Assembly: GCA_036563505.1 (NCBI GenBank)
Contig: DATCMH010000015.1
Location: forward strand, 70,676 to 134,675
Reading direction: 5' to 3'
Origin: DATCMH01 sp036563505
GTDB lineage: Bacteria; Pseudomonadota; Alphaproteobacteria; Rhizobiales; Beijerinckiaceae
Length of the DNA stretch: 64,000 bases
The notes under the pieces: model-generated
Told to the model about the DNA's origin: nothing
The model's database searches: none
Seen by the model: only the letters and a program-made list of their open reading frames with translations
Part shown: one piece after another, positions 25,343 through 33,325 of the stretch
How positions within the stretch are numbered: position 1 is the stretch's first letter
Layout: every line of letters begins with the position of its first letter
Program-made: the position numbers and the translations under genes

Positions 25343-26509
25343 TCAGGCCACGGCGGCGCGGGTCTCACGATCGAGAGGCAGCCGCAGCACGAGGCTGGTT
25401 CCAGCCGCGTCCGGCGCGACGGAGAGGCTGCCGCCGTGCAATTCGACGATCCGGTGAACCAGGGGAAGGCCCAAACCCAGTCCCCCGGCGGCGCGGATCA
25501 AGGGCTCGCCGTCGCGCCCGAAAGGCTCGCGGCAGCGCTCGAGGATGGTCGGGGCCAGCCCGTGCCCGTGATCCTTGACGCGGATGAGGGCTTCGGCGTC
25601 CGCCGTTTCGACGCTGACGTCAACGGCGCTGCCGGCGGGCGCGTGGCCGATCGCGTTGGTCACCACCTCCGACAACGCCGCGGACAGTTGTCCGACGTCG
25701 CAGACGACGGGGATCGCGGCCTCGGTCCCGCCGACGCGCAGCGCGACGCCGGCCGCCTCGGCCCGGGCGCGCAGGGGGCGAACCACTTCGGCGACGAGAT
25801 GGGCAAGATTGATGCCCTCGCGGTCGAGGGCGAAGGTGCCGCTCGTGATCTGCGCGAAGTGGAAGATCTTGCGCAGAGTATCGTTCAGGTTCCGCGCAGC
25901 GCCCACCACGTTGTCGATCGCGTCGGATTCAGAAGCAGACGGCACGGGAGAGGTGCGCAGCATCTCGGCGTAGCCGATCAGCGCGTGAAGCGGGGTGCGC
26001 GTCTCGTGCTGGAGCAGCGTCATGAGATTGCGCTTCAGCTCGGCCGCCCGGGCGGCCTCGTCGCGGGCATGGCGCATCTCGGCTTCGAGCCGGCTTCCGC
26101 GCAGGATGTAGCGCAGCTGATAGCCGAGCAGGCGCCAGTTGACCGGCTTCGTGACGAAGGACGTCGCGCCGACCTCGTAGGCGCGGTCGATGGCGAACAT
26201 GTCCTCCCGACTCGTAATGACCATGATCGGAAGGCCCTCGAAGCGCCGGTCAGCCCGAATACGCTCCACGAGCCCGAAGCCGTTGAGAACAGGCATCTCC
26301 AGGTCGGTGAGGACGAGGTCGAACGGCCCTTGCTCGTTGAGCGCCGTCCAGCCCTCCTCGCCGTCGTTCGTCGTGACGATCGTGCCGCCCGGCATGGCGA
26401 GCTGGGACGCGGCGAGTTCCCGCAGGATGGCATCGTCGTCGACCACGAGAATGCGCGGCGGCTTCTCGAAGACGTAGACCGGGCCGTCGATGGTGCGTCC
26501 GAGGATCAT
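25343..26509 (-). CDS. Receiver-histidine kinase hybrid (REC-HisKA-HATPase)
   Basis: 388-residue cytoplasmic protein with reversed hybrid order: a receiver (about 18-135; VVDDD, Asp69 in VLTDLEMP, Lys in FVTKPVNW), a coiled-coil helix, a HisKA helix with His168 in LLQHETRTPLHALIGYAEML, and an HATPase domain with N box LSEVVTNAIGHAP and G box GLGLGLPLVHRIVE. No membrane segment, so it senses a phosphorylated or cytosolic input. ATG at 26509. Downstream on the same strand is the single-domain receiver, a likely phosphate acceptor. Confidence 0.88.
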   Translation of the reverse strand: MILGRTIDGPVYVFEKPPRILVVDDDAILRELAASQLAMPGGTIVTTNDGEEGWTALNEQGPFDLVLTDLEMPVLNGFGLVERIRADRRFEGLPIMVITSREDMFAIDRAYEVGATSFVTKPVNWRLLGYQLRYILRGSRLEAEMRHARDEAARAAELKRNLMTLLQHETRTPLHALIGYAEMLRTSPVPSASESDAIDNVVGAARNLNDTLRKIFHFAQITSGTFALDREGINLAHLVAEVVRPLRARAEAAGVALRVGGTEAAIPVVCDVGQLSAALSEVVTNAIGHAPAGSAVDVSVETADAEALIRVKDHGHGLAPTILERCREPFGRDGEPLIRAAGGLGLGLPLVHRIVELHGGSLSVAPDAAGTSLVLRLPLDRETRAAVA

Positions 26510-26669
26510 GGTTCGCGCGGGAGGGCCAACGTCTTGCTCTTACCCTGCGAAACCTCTCCGGCCGGTAAATTCGACGATTAATCCGATGAAGACGGTTTCG
26601 GGGTGAAGATGTGACGCCGCCCCCCACTGGCCCGGGGCAGGGTAACGTCTTCGACGAGAGCACCTTCAG

Positions 26670-29396
26670 ATGACTGCGTCTTCGCGCGTGCGACGCTCCA
26701 TCAACTACAAGCTCGGCCGACTGGTGCTGATCGCCGTCACCGCGGCGCTCGCCTTCGGCAGCATGCTCAGCCTGTGGCAGGAGACGAGCCGCTACGCGGA
26801 CGCGAAGCGCGTGGGCCTCACCGCGACGGCAGGGGCCTTCGCCGCCGCGAGCGCGCCCGCCGTCGCGGCCCGCGACGCCGGTCAGGCGGCCCGCGCGCTC
26901 AACGGTATCGCGCACGTGCCGGGCCTCGCCTTCGCCATCATTCAGGACGCCGACGGTATCGTGCTCGCGGAGATCGGCGCCGCCGTGCGCCTCGAAGGCG
27001 AGGTCGACCTGACCGAAGGGGCGCAGGTCTCTCCCGTGTCCCTCATCACGAGCCGCACCGTGCAAGTGTCGCTGCCGATCGTGAGCGCTGGCGTCTCGGT
27101 CGGGCGCATCACCCTCGTGAGCGACACGAGCGATCTCTTCGACCGCTATCGGTCCGTTCTCGCCACCGCCGCGCTCGGCGCCAGCCTCGCGCTCATCGTC
27201 GGTCTCCTGATCTCGATCCGCCTCCAGCGCTCGATCACGCGGCCCCTCATCGCCCTCTCGGGCGCCATGACCGAGATCCAGCGGAGCCACGACTACCGCT
27301 CGGCCGTCGAGACCAACGCCGACGACGAGGTCGGCGTGCTGGCGCAGAGCTTCAACAGCATGATGGCCGAGGTGCGCGAGCGCGACCACCGGCTCGCCCG
27401 CCACCGCGAGCGCCTCGAGGACGAGGTCGCCGAGCGCACGCACGATCTCAGCCAGGCCAAAGAGGCCGCGGAGGCGGCGAACACGGCGAAGTCCGAGTTC
27501 TTGGCCACCATGAGCCACGAGATCCGCACGCCGATGAACGGCATGCTGGTGATGGCGGAGCTCCTCGCCTCCGCCGACCTGCCCGACCGTCAGCGCCGCT
27601 ACGCCGAGGTCATCGCCCGATCGGGGCAGAGCCTCGTCGCCATCATCAACGACATCCTGGACTTCGCGAAAGTTGAGTCGGGCAAGCTCGAGCTGGAGCA
27701 GGTGGCGGTCGATCCGTCGGAGCTCGCCGATACCGTCGTGACCCTCTTCGGCGAGCGCGCCCGGGCCAAGGGGCTCGACCTCGCGGCGCGGATCGCGCCC
27801 GACGTGCCGGCGAGCTTCGGCGGCGATCCGGTGCGTCTCAACCAAGTAGTCGGCAACCTCGTCAACAATGCCCTGAAATTCACGGAGTCAGGCCACGTCC
27901 TGATCGCGTTCGAGCGCGCGCCCGAGGATCCCCGCTCCCTTCGCATCGCCATCAGCGATACCGGCATCGGCATCCCGGCCGACAAGATCGGCGCCATCTT
28001 CGAGGCCTTTTCCCAGGCGGACCAATCGACGACCCGGCGTTTCGGGGGCACGGGCCTGGGTCTGTCGATCTGCAAGCGGCTCGTCGAGGCCATGGGCGGC
28101 GGCATCGCGGTCACGAGCGTGGTAGGCGAGGGCTCCACTTTCGCGATCACCCTGCCCCTCGTGGACGACGTCGCCTCAGCCGAGGCGGCCCCGGTCGCGA
28201 GCGCGCGGCCCGTCGTGGTGGCCGCGGGCGGATCGGCGACGCGCGCCGCGCTCCTCGCCGACCTCCTCGGGCGCGGTTTCGACGCGCGCGCCGGCGAGCC
28301 CGACGCCACGGTCGATGCGGCGGACTGGATCATGGACGCTGCCGACCTCGTGCGGTGCTGGCGCCCGCCCGGAGCCGTGCGCGTCGTCGCGCTCGCGGCC
28401 ATGGGCGATCGGCAGGGCGCCCTCGCCCTGGAGCGCGGCCTCGCAGACACCCTCTTGCGCCGGCCGCTCGCCCAGGCCGAGTGGCGCCCCGCCCTGGAGA
28501 CGCTCGCCTCCGACAAGGCTTTCGCGCCGGCGGCCGTGACCTCCGGTCAGACTGAAACCAGCCTCCCGCGCTATTCCAGCGCCCGGGTGCTCGTCGCCGA
28601 TGACAGCGCCGTGAACCGAGAGGTCGCCTGCGAGGCGCTGGCGCGCTTCGGCATCACCGCCGCCACCGTCGACGACGGGCGCCAGGCCGTGGAGGCGGTG
28701 GCGCGCGAGACCTTCGATCTCGTCCTCATGGATGGCAGCATGCCGGAGGTCGACGGCTTCGAGGCCACGCGCCTCATCCGCGCTGCGGAAGCCGGGTCCG
28801 CGCGCCGGACGCCGGTCGTGGCGCTCACCGCGCACGTCGTCGGAACGGGCGCCGAGGCGTGGCGCGAGGCCGATATGGACGGCGTCCTGACGAAGCCGTT
28901 CAGCATGGCCAAGCTCGCCGAATGTCTCAGCCGCTGGCTTGCCGAGGCACCCGTCGGCGCGGCTCCCACCGTCGCGCCCGAGCCCGTCTCTCAGCCTCGG
29001 GGCCTGTCGAGGGTCTCAGATCTGCTCGATCCGGACATCCTGGCCCAGCTCGACGACATGGCAGCCGTCAGCGGCCCGAGCTTCCTCGCGCGGATCCTGG
29101 GCCTCTACGCCGAGCACGCGCCTGGGGCCGGCACGGAGATCGCGGAAGCTGTCCGCAGCGGCGATCATCAGCGCGCCGCGCGGGCGGCTCACGCCCTCAA
29201 GTCGATGAGCCTCAACGTCGGTGCCGCGGCTCTGGCCGGAGCGCTCGAGACGGTCGAGAGCCGGGCGCGCAGCGGCGCTGGCCTGCCTGACGACGCCGAG
29301 CTTGCGGCCGTCGCCAGCCTGCTGGAGCGGACGCTCGAGGCGCTTGCGGCCCGGATGCCCGCGTCATCGCCGAACGCCCAGGCCGCAGCGGCTTGA
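26670..29396 (+). CDS. Membrane hybrid sensor kinase with HAMP, REC and HPt domains
   Basis: 908-residue multistep phosphorelay kinase of the BarA type. Two membrane helices (about 15-35 and 163-185) enclose a periplasmic sensor, followed by HAMP (about 185-240), coiled coil, HisKA with His283 in MSHEIRTPMNGML, HATPase (N box VVGNLVNNALKF, G box GGTGLGLSICKRLVE), a degenerate receiver-like region (about 505-620), a full receiver (about 640-760; Asp in VLMDGSMPEVDG) and a C-terminal HPt with His in AHALKSMSLNVGA near 840. Divergent from the REC-HK gene. Confidence 0.9.
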   Translation: MTASSRVRRSINYKLGRLVLIAVTAALAFGSMLSLWQETSRYADAKRVGLTATAGAFAAASAPAVAARDAGQAARALNGIAHVPGLAFAIIQDADGIVLAEIGAAVRLEGEVDLTEGAQVSPVSLITSRTVQVSLPIVSAGVSVGRITLVSDTSDLFDRYRSVLATAALGASLALIVGLLISIRLQRSITRPLIALSGAMTEIQRSHDYRSAVETNADDEVGVLAQSFNSMMAEVRERDHRLARHRERLEDEVAERTHDLSQAKEAAEAANTAKSEFLATMSHEIRTPMNGMLVMAELLASADLPDRQRRYAEVIARSGQSLVAIINDILDFAKVESGKLELEQVAVDPSELADTVVTLFGERARAKGLDLAARIAPDVPASFGGDPVRLNQVVGNLVNNALKFTESGHVLIAFERAPEDPRSLRIAISDTGIGIPADKIGAIFEAFSQADQSTTRRFGGTGLGLSICKRLVEAMGGGIAVTSVVGEGSTFAITLPLVDDVASAEAAPVASARPVVVAAGGSATRAALLADLLGRGFDARAGEPDATVDAADWIMDAADLVRCWRPPGAVRVVALAAMGDRQGALALERGLADTLLRRPLAQAEWRPALETLASDKAFAPAAVTSGQTETSLPRYSSARVLVADDSAVNREVACEALARFGITAATVDDGRQAVEAVARETFDLVLMDGSMPEVDGFEATRLIRAAEAGSARRTPVVALTAHVVGTGAEAWREADMDGVLTKPFSMAKLAECLSRWLAEAPVGAAPTVAPEPVSQPRGLSRVSDLLDPDILAQLDDMAAVSGPSFLARILGLYAEHAPGAGTEIAEAVRSGDHQRAARAAHALKSMSLNVGAAALAGALETVESRARSGAGLPDDAELAAVASLLERTLEALAARMPASSPNAQAAAA

Positions 29397-29407
29397 CACC
29401 TGCGCAA

Positions 29408-29444
29408 AACGAAAGCGCCGAGCCTTTCGGTCCGACGCTTCGTT
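29408..29444. terminator. Possible hairpin between convergent genes
   Basis: AACGAAAGCG pairs imperfectly with CGCTTCGTT around an inner CCGA/TCGG stem, in the 70-base gap between two convergent genes. There is no U-tract, so a terminator role is weakly supported. Confidence 0.3.
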
Positions 29445-29466
29445 GCAGTTCGCAGAAGATGAGCGA

Positions 29467-30342
29467 TCAGTGGCTCTGGTAGCGGTTGCCCGGACGGATC
29501 GCGCCCTCGTCGGGCCGGTTGCCCTCCTGCCCGCCGAGGCCGGAGGCTTCGTCTCCACCGGCACCCTCGACGATCTCGCGGCCGCGCTGCGCGGCCTCGT
29601 GGGCGTAGCGCATGCCTTCCTCGGTCAGGCTCTGGGCGTAGCGCCGGCCCTCTTCCGTCAGGCTCTGGGCGTAGCGCATGCCCTGCTCGCGAACCTCGTC
29701 AGCCCACTCGCCGAGCACCTCTTCCTCGCGGCGGGTGCGCGGCAGCAGGGCGCCGAGAAGGAGGCCTGCCGCGAGGCCGACCACGCCGACCATCACGGGG
29801 TTTTCGGCGACGAAGCGCGTGACGCTCGAGCCGGTGCGACGCGAATAAGTGCTGGCCTGATCGGCGTAGCGCGGCGCCTGCCGAGACTGCTCAGACGCCC
29901 AGGCGGATACGTCCTCATACTTCTCGCGCGCCCAGTCGGTGGCCTGCTCGTAGAGTTCGCCGGCGCGCTCCTGGGCCTGATCGGCCGCCTGGCGGACGCT
30001 CTCGGTCGCCGACTTGGCCTGATCGCTGCCCGAGGACGAGCCGCTCGCGTGACCCGCCCCTCCGCCAGCCTGGCCGACGTGACGGCCGAACTCGTTGTTC
30101 TGCGACCCTTGTGTCTGGCCGGCGGTGCCGGCGCCCGTGGAGCCGGCGTTGCCGCCCAGCGGCTTCGAGGTGTGGGAGGCGAGCGTCGCGCTCTGGGTCG
30201 GCTTCGACGTCTCGTGGGGCATGGCGGTGCGGCCGACGTCGCCCACTGACGTACCGGCGGAGATCTTGGCCGCCGAGAGCGTGTCGGATCCGCTCGAGGT
30301 CTGACCGGGGGTCGAGGCGCCCGTCTTCTTGGTGTCGTCCAT
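29467..30342 (-). CDS. ElaB/YqjD-like membrane-tail protein with internal repeats
   Basis: 291 residues. The N-terminal 110 are Gly/Ser/Thr-rich and probably disordered. An amphipathic helical part (about 110-180) resembles ElaB/LEA-type stress proteins (SVRQAADQAQERAGELYEQA). A membrane helix follows (PVMVGVVGLAAGLLLGALLP, about 182-201), and then three 11-residue repeats with RYAQSLTEEG. ATG with AGGAG upstream. Last of a four-gene minus-strand unit with the DUF3618 and holin-like genes. Probably an inner-membrane stress protein; ribosome tethering is known for ElaB relatives but only inferred here. Confidence 0.7.
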   Translation of the reverse strand: MDDTKKTGASTPGQTSSGSDTLSAAKISAGTSVGDVGRTAMPHETSKPTQSATLASHTSKPLGGNAGSTGAGTAGQTQGSQNNEFGRHVGQAGGGAGHASGSSSGSDQAKSATESVRQAADQAQERAGELYEQATDWAREKYEDVSAWASEQSRQAPRYADQASTYSRRTGSSVTRFVAENPVMVGVVGLAAGLLLGALLPRTRREEEVLGEWADEVREQGMRYAQSLTEEGRRYAQSLTEEGMRYAHEAAQRGREIVEGAGGDEASGLGGQEGNRPDEGAIRPGNRYQSH

Positions 30343-30383
30343 GGGAGGTGCTCCTGATAGGCGGATAGAGAACAGGCGTCAGG

Positions 30384-30809
30384 TCAGGCCCGGGCGCTCA
30401 AGGAGCGCCGGCTCTCGAGGCTGTCCTGGGTCGGATGGCGCGGAGACACGTCAGGGTCGTAGACCCGGGCCGCCCCCGTGTTCAGGACCGGCACGTCGTC
30501 GGCGACGACGGGCGGCTCGGACGCGACCCGGACCCGGCGGGACGCGACAGACCGCTCGCTCTGGGCCATGCGATGCAGCAGGAGCCCGATCCCAACGGCG
30601 ACGAGGGCCACCGGCACGGGATTGCGCCGCACCACGTTGAGGGCGTGATCGTAGACCGCGTTGAGGCTGTTCGTGCGCCGCGAGGCGCCCAGCATGTCGT
30701 CGAGGACGCCCGAGACCGACAGCCGGCCCTGCAGCCGAGTGATGGTGTCGTCGAGGCGCGCGCGGGTCGTCTCGATGTCCTGCTCGAGATCGGTGATGGA
30801 CTGCGTCAT
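30384..30809 (-). CDS. DUF3618 membrane protein
   Basis: 141 residues. The N terminus (SITDLEQDIETTRARLDDTI) is the diagnostic DUF3618 motif, followed by a short membrane helix (NPVPVALVAVGIGLLLHRM, about 63-81) and a disordered tail. Its ATG overlaps the stop of the holin-like gene as ATGA. DUF3618 genes typically accompany ElaB-like and holin-X-like genes in alphaproteobacterial general-stress operons. Molecular role unknown. Confidence 0.82.
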   Translation of the reverse strand: MTQSITDLEQDIETTRARLDDTITRLQGRLSVSGVLDDMLGASRRTNSLNAVYDHALNVVRRNPVPVALVAVGIGLLLHRMAQSERSVASRRVRVASEPPVVADDVPVLNTGAARVYDPDVSPRHPTQDSLESRRSLSARA

Positions 30810-31198
30810 CCGGTGACCCTTTCCGAGAGGACCTCTCCGTCACGCTTGATCGAGCGCACGGTGCGCTGAGGCGTGAGGGAGAACGAGGAGATGGCGCTGC
30901 GGCCCCAAAGTCCGAGCCCGATCGCGAGGAGAAGCAGCGCCCCGCCGACAATGAGCGCCGCGAGCGCTTCCGACCCGACCACCGTCGCCAGCCATTCGAC
31001 CAGCGCCTGGGTGAAGAGCATGATCGAAGCGATGGCGAAGACGGCTGCGACGATCAGGAGAGCGAGCCCCATGACCATCGTGCGAACGTTGTCGGTGAGC
31101 TCGGTGCGGAACAGCGCGAATTCCTTGCGCGCCAGCTCGCTCGAGTCGCGCAGCGCCTCCCCGAGGAGGTTGTGGATGGTGTTGTCGCGATCCGCCAT
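30806..31198 (-). CDS. Holin-X/phage-holin-III superfamily membrane protein
   Basis: 130 residues: an amphipathic N-terminal helix (LLGEALRDSSELARKEFALF) and two membrane helices (about 40-65 and 78-98) in the pattern of the actinobacterial holin-X family. Despite the family name, in this context it is a chromosomal stress gene, not a phage gene. AGGAGGGG precedes the ATG at 31198. Middle of the four-gene unit. Confidence 0.72.
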   Translation of the reverse strand: MADRDNTIHNLLGEALRDSSELARKEFALFRTELTDNVRTMVMGLALLIVAAVFAIASIMLFTQALVEWLATVVGSEALAALIVGGALLLLAIGLGLWGRSAISSFSLTPQRTVRSIKRDGEVLSERVTG

Positions 31199-31209
31199 GA
31201 TGCCCCTCC

Positions 31210-31725
31210 TCAGAGCCGGCGCGAGGCGCGGGCGACGGGATCCTGCATCGACCGGCCCTGCGGGCTGGCGAATTCCGACCGCGCGCCGTCGGACGAGGCC
31301 TTGATCAGGCGAGCCAGGAAGAAGCCTGCCGCGAACGTGACGGCCGCGACCGCGCCGGGGCGCTGGCGCATGGTCTGCTCGACCTCACCATATAGATCCG
31401 TGACGCTGCGCGTGCGGATCGAATCGGCGAGCTGGTCGAGCCCCTCGGCCGCGGTATCGACGAAGGCCTTGATGTTCGGCCGGTCGTCGAAGGCTTTGGT
31501 GCTCTCGCGCAGCGAGCTCGCGAGGTCAGCGACCGACTGGGCCGCGTCGTCCTTGCGCTTGTCGGCGTAATCCGTGACCTGGCTGCGAGCGGTGTCGACG
31601 AAGTCGCGGCCGCGCGCCACGGCGGCGTCCGCGATCTCGGATACGTCGCCCTTCAGGGTCTGCCAGTCCGGGGTCTCGTTCTCGGCGGGAGCTGACTTGC
31701 CGCCGTTCTCATAGCCCACGCTCAT
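31210..31725 (-). CDS. ElaB-like / nutrient-deprivation-induced-type protein
   Basis: 171 residues: helical, charged N-terminal region (DVSEIADAAVARGRDFVDTA) and one membrane helix (GAVAAVTFAAGFFLARLI, about 125-142) near the C terminus. First gene of the unit, with AGGAGG before the ATG and an EcfG-like promoter about 30 bases upstream. Similar to the other ElaB-like gene of the unit in layout but not in repeats. Function unknown; a stress-induced membrane protein. Confidence 0.7.
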   Translation of the reverse strand: MSVGYENGGKSAPAENETPDWQTLKGDVSEIADAAVARGRDFVDTARSQVTDYADKRKDDAAQSVADLASSLRESTKAFDDRPNIKAFVDTAAEGLDQLADSIRTRSVTDLYGEVEQTMRQRPGAVAAVTFAAGFFLARLIKASSDGARSEFASPQGRSMQDPVARASRRL

Positions 31726-31754
31726 GGGAAACCTCCTGCTGATCTCGGGACACT

Positions 31755-31779
31755 AACCGTCGAAAACGGGGCCGGTTCC
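31755..31779 (-). promoter_or_regulatory. EcfG-like promoter of the DUF3618 unit
   Basis: Minus strand GGAAC (31779-31775), 16-base spacer, GGTT (31758-31755); the -10 element differs from CGTT in its first base. It lies 30 bases before the ATG at 31725. The stress-type gene content supports the call. Confidence 0.5.
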
Positions 31780-31866
31780 GAAGCGTCGCCTTTCGCGCCT
31801 CCCGGCCCCGATCGTCCGCCAAATCCTTGCGATATCTCGCCTTGCCCGGCGCGCCGGGCCGAAGCG

Positions 31867-33051
31867 TCAGGCCTTCGCGGGAGCCACGGTGTCGGCCATG
31901 CGGGCACCGCGGGTTCCGAGCGGCTTGTGAGCCCCCTCGGTGGTGTCGTGCGCCGTCTGGTGCTCCATCTCGGCGTTGATCTCGCCGCCGATCAGGATGA
32001 TCGTGGTCGAGAGCCAGATCCACGTCATGAAGCCGACGACCGCGCCGAGCGAGCCGTAGGTCTCGTTGTAGCTGCCGAAATTGGCGACGTACCAGGAGAA
32101 CAGCATCGAGCCCACGAGCCAGGCGAAGCCGGCGATGAAGCTGCCCCAGGTCACCCAGCGCCACTGCGGCTTGTCGCGGCTCGGGCCGTAGCGGTAGAGG
32201 GCGGCCAGCGCGAAGAGGAGGACCGCAAGCAGGATCGGCCAGCGCAGCAGGGACAGCAGCCATTCCGCGGCCTTGCCCAGGCCCACGAAGTTGAGCACGA
32301 CCGGGATCACCACGATGCCGACCGCGGCGAGGATGATGAAGACGATCGCGCCCAGCGTGAAGGCGAGGGAGCGGAGGTTGAGGCCGATGAAGCTGCGCTT
32401 CTCTTCTTCCTCGTAGACGATGTTGAGCGCGTCGAAGATCGCCTTCATCCCGGCATTGGCGCTCCACAGCGAGATCGCGAGGCCGGAGAAGAAGGCGAAG
32501 CCGAGCGCCCCGCCGCCGTTCTCGGTGATGCGCTTGACCTGCTCGCCGATGATCTCCGTCGCGCCCCCGGGCAGGAAGCCCGACAGGCTCGCCAAATGAT
32601 CGTTGATGGTGACCGGGTCCGCGACGAGACCGTAGAGTGAGACCAAGGCGGCGACGGCGGGAAACAAGGCGAGCAGCGCGTAGAACGTCACGCCCGCCGC
32701 CACGGAGAGGACGCGGTCCTTGTTGATCTCCTCGTAGACGCGCCAGAGGATGTCCTTCCAGCCCTTGGCCGGGATCTCGCTCGGCGTCGAGGCTTGGCGG
32801 CCGCGGTCGCCTTGCGACGCGGCGCCCGGACCGGCATCCGTGGCGCCCGGCGCGAAACCGCGCTCCCCTCCCCTCGGGTCGCCGCCGGAGCGCCCTGCGG
32901 CGCCGGGCGCCCGGCCCCGGGCCGGCGCAGCTGACCCAGTGGCGCGGGCCGTCACGAGCCCGAGCAAGGCAGCGCCGAGGAACACCGTCCAGAGGGTCGA
33001 GGACGGCCCGGTCGGCTGCGGGGGCGCGGTGGGAGAAGCGTCGGTCGGCAT
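31867..33051 (-). CDS. YihY/virulence factor BrkB family membrane protein
   Basis: 394 residues from ATG 33051. A disordered, Gly/Pro-rich N-terminal tail of about 100 residues includes one hydrophobic stretch (TVFLGAALLGLVTARA). The YihY/BrkB domain then runs from SVAAGVTFYALLALFPAVAALVS (about 118-140) through six membrane helices to STTIILIGGEINAEMEHQ. The open frame continues to 33981 but that part runs antisense through the PRC-barrel gene and is not coding. EcfG promoter 70 bases upstream. Transport role suspected in the family but not established. Confidence 0.85.
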   Translation of the reverse strand: MPTDASPTAPPQPTGPSSTLWTVFLGAALLGLVTARATGSAAPARGRAPGAAGRSGGDPRGGERGFAPGATDAGPGAASQGDRGRQASTPSEIPAKGWKDILWRVYEEINKDRVLSVAAGVTFYALLALFPAVAALVSLYGLVADPVTINDHLASLSGFLPGGATEIIGEQVKRITENGGGALGFAFFSGLAISLWSANAGMKAIFDALNIVYEEEEKRSFIGLNLRSLAFTLGAIVFIILAAVGIVVIPVVLNFVGLGKAAEWLLSLLRWPILLAVLLFALAALYRYGPSRDKPQWRWVTWGSFIAGFAWLVGSMLFSWYVANFGSYNETYGSLGAVVGFMTWIWLSTTIILIGGEINAEMEHQTAHDTTEGAHKPLGTRGARMADTVAPAKA

Positions 33052-33122
33052 TTGTCCCAAAGCTCGCGATCCGGATCGGTTGCGATAGGCCCGGCCGATC
33101 CATTGGGCCGAGGCTTGAGCAT

Positions 33123-33147
33123 AACGGGACGACCCGCGACCCGTTCC
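33123..33147 (-). promoter_or_regulatory. EcfG-type promoter of the yihY-like gene
   Basis: Minus strand GGAAC (33147-33143), 16-base spacer, CGTT (33126-33123), a full match to the EcfG consensus. A start near 33116 leaves a 65-base leader before the ATG at 33051. Confidence 0.65.
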
Positions 33148-33325
33148 AGGCTGCTCATTGACTCGGCGCAATTGGGTTGTCGGATCACAGGATCCCTGGA
33201 TCTTTGGATCCGAGGATTGGGCGCGTGACCGCTCGGCCGGGAGGCGAATGCGGAACCAACCCCCGCGGGCTCGGCTTGTTGCACCGAGTTCCCCACCCCC
33301 GTGATCGACCGGAGGCCTGTGACCG

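Noticed and set aside
30806..31198. Phage origin of the holin-X-like gene
   Set aside because: No other phage genes nearby; it overlaps a DUF3618 gene in a chromosomal stress unit.
33252..33277. Possible EcfG promoter of the PRC operon
   Set aside because: GGAAC is present, but at 16-17 bases the -10 reads GCTT and a TGTT lies at 20 bases; neither fits.
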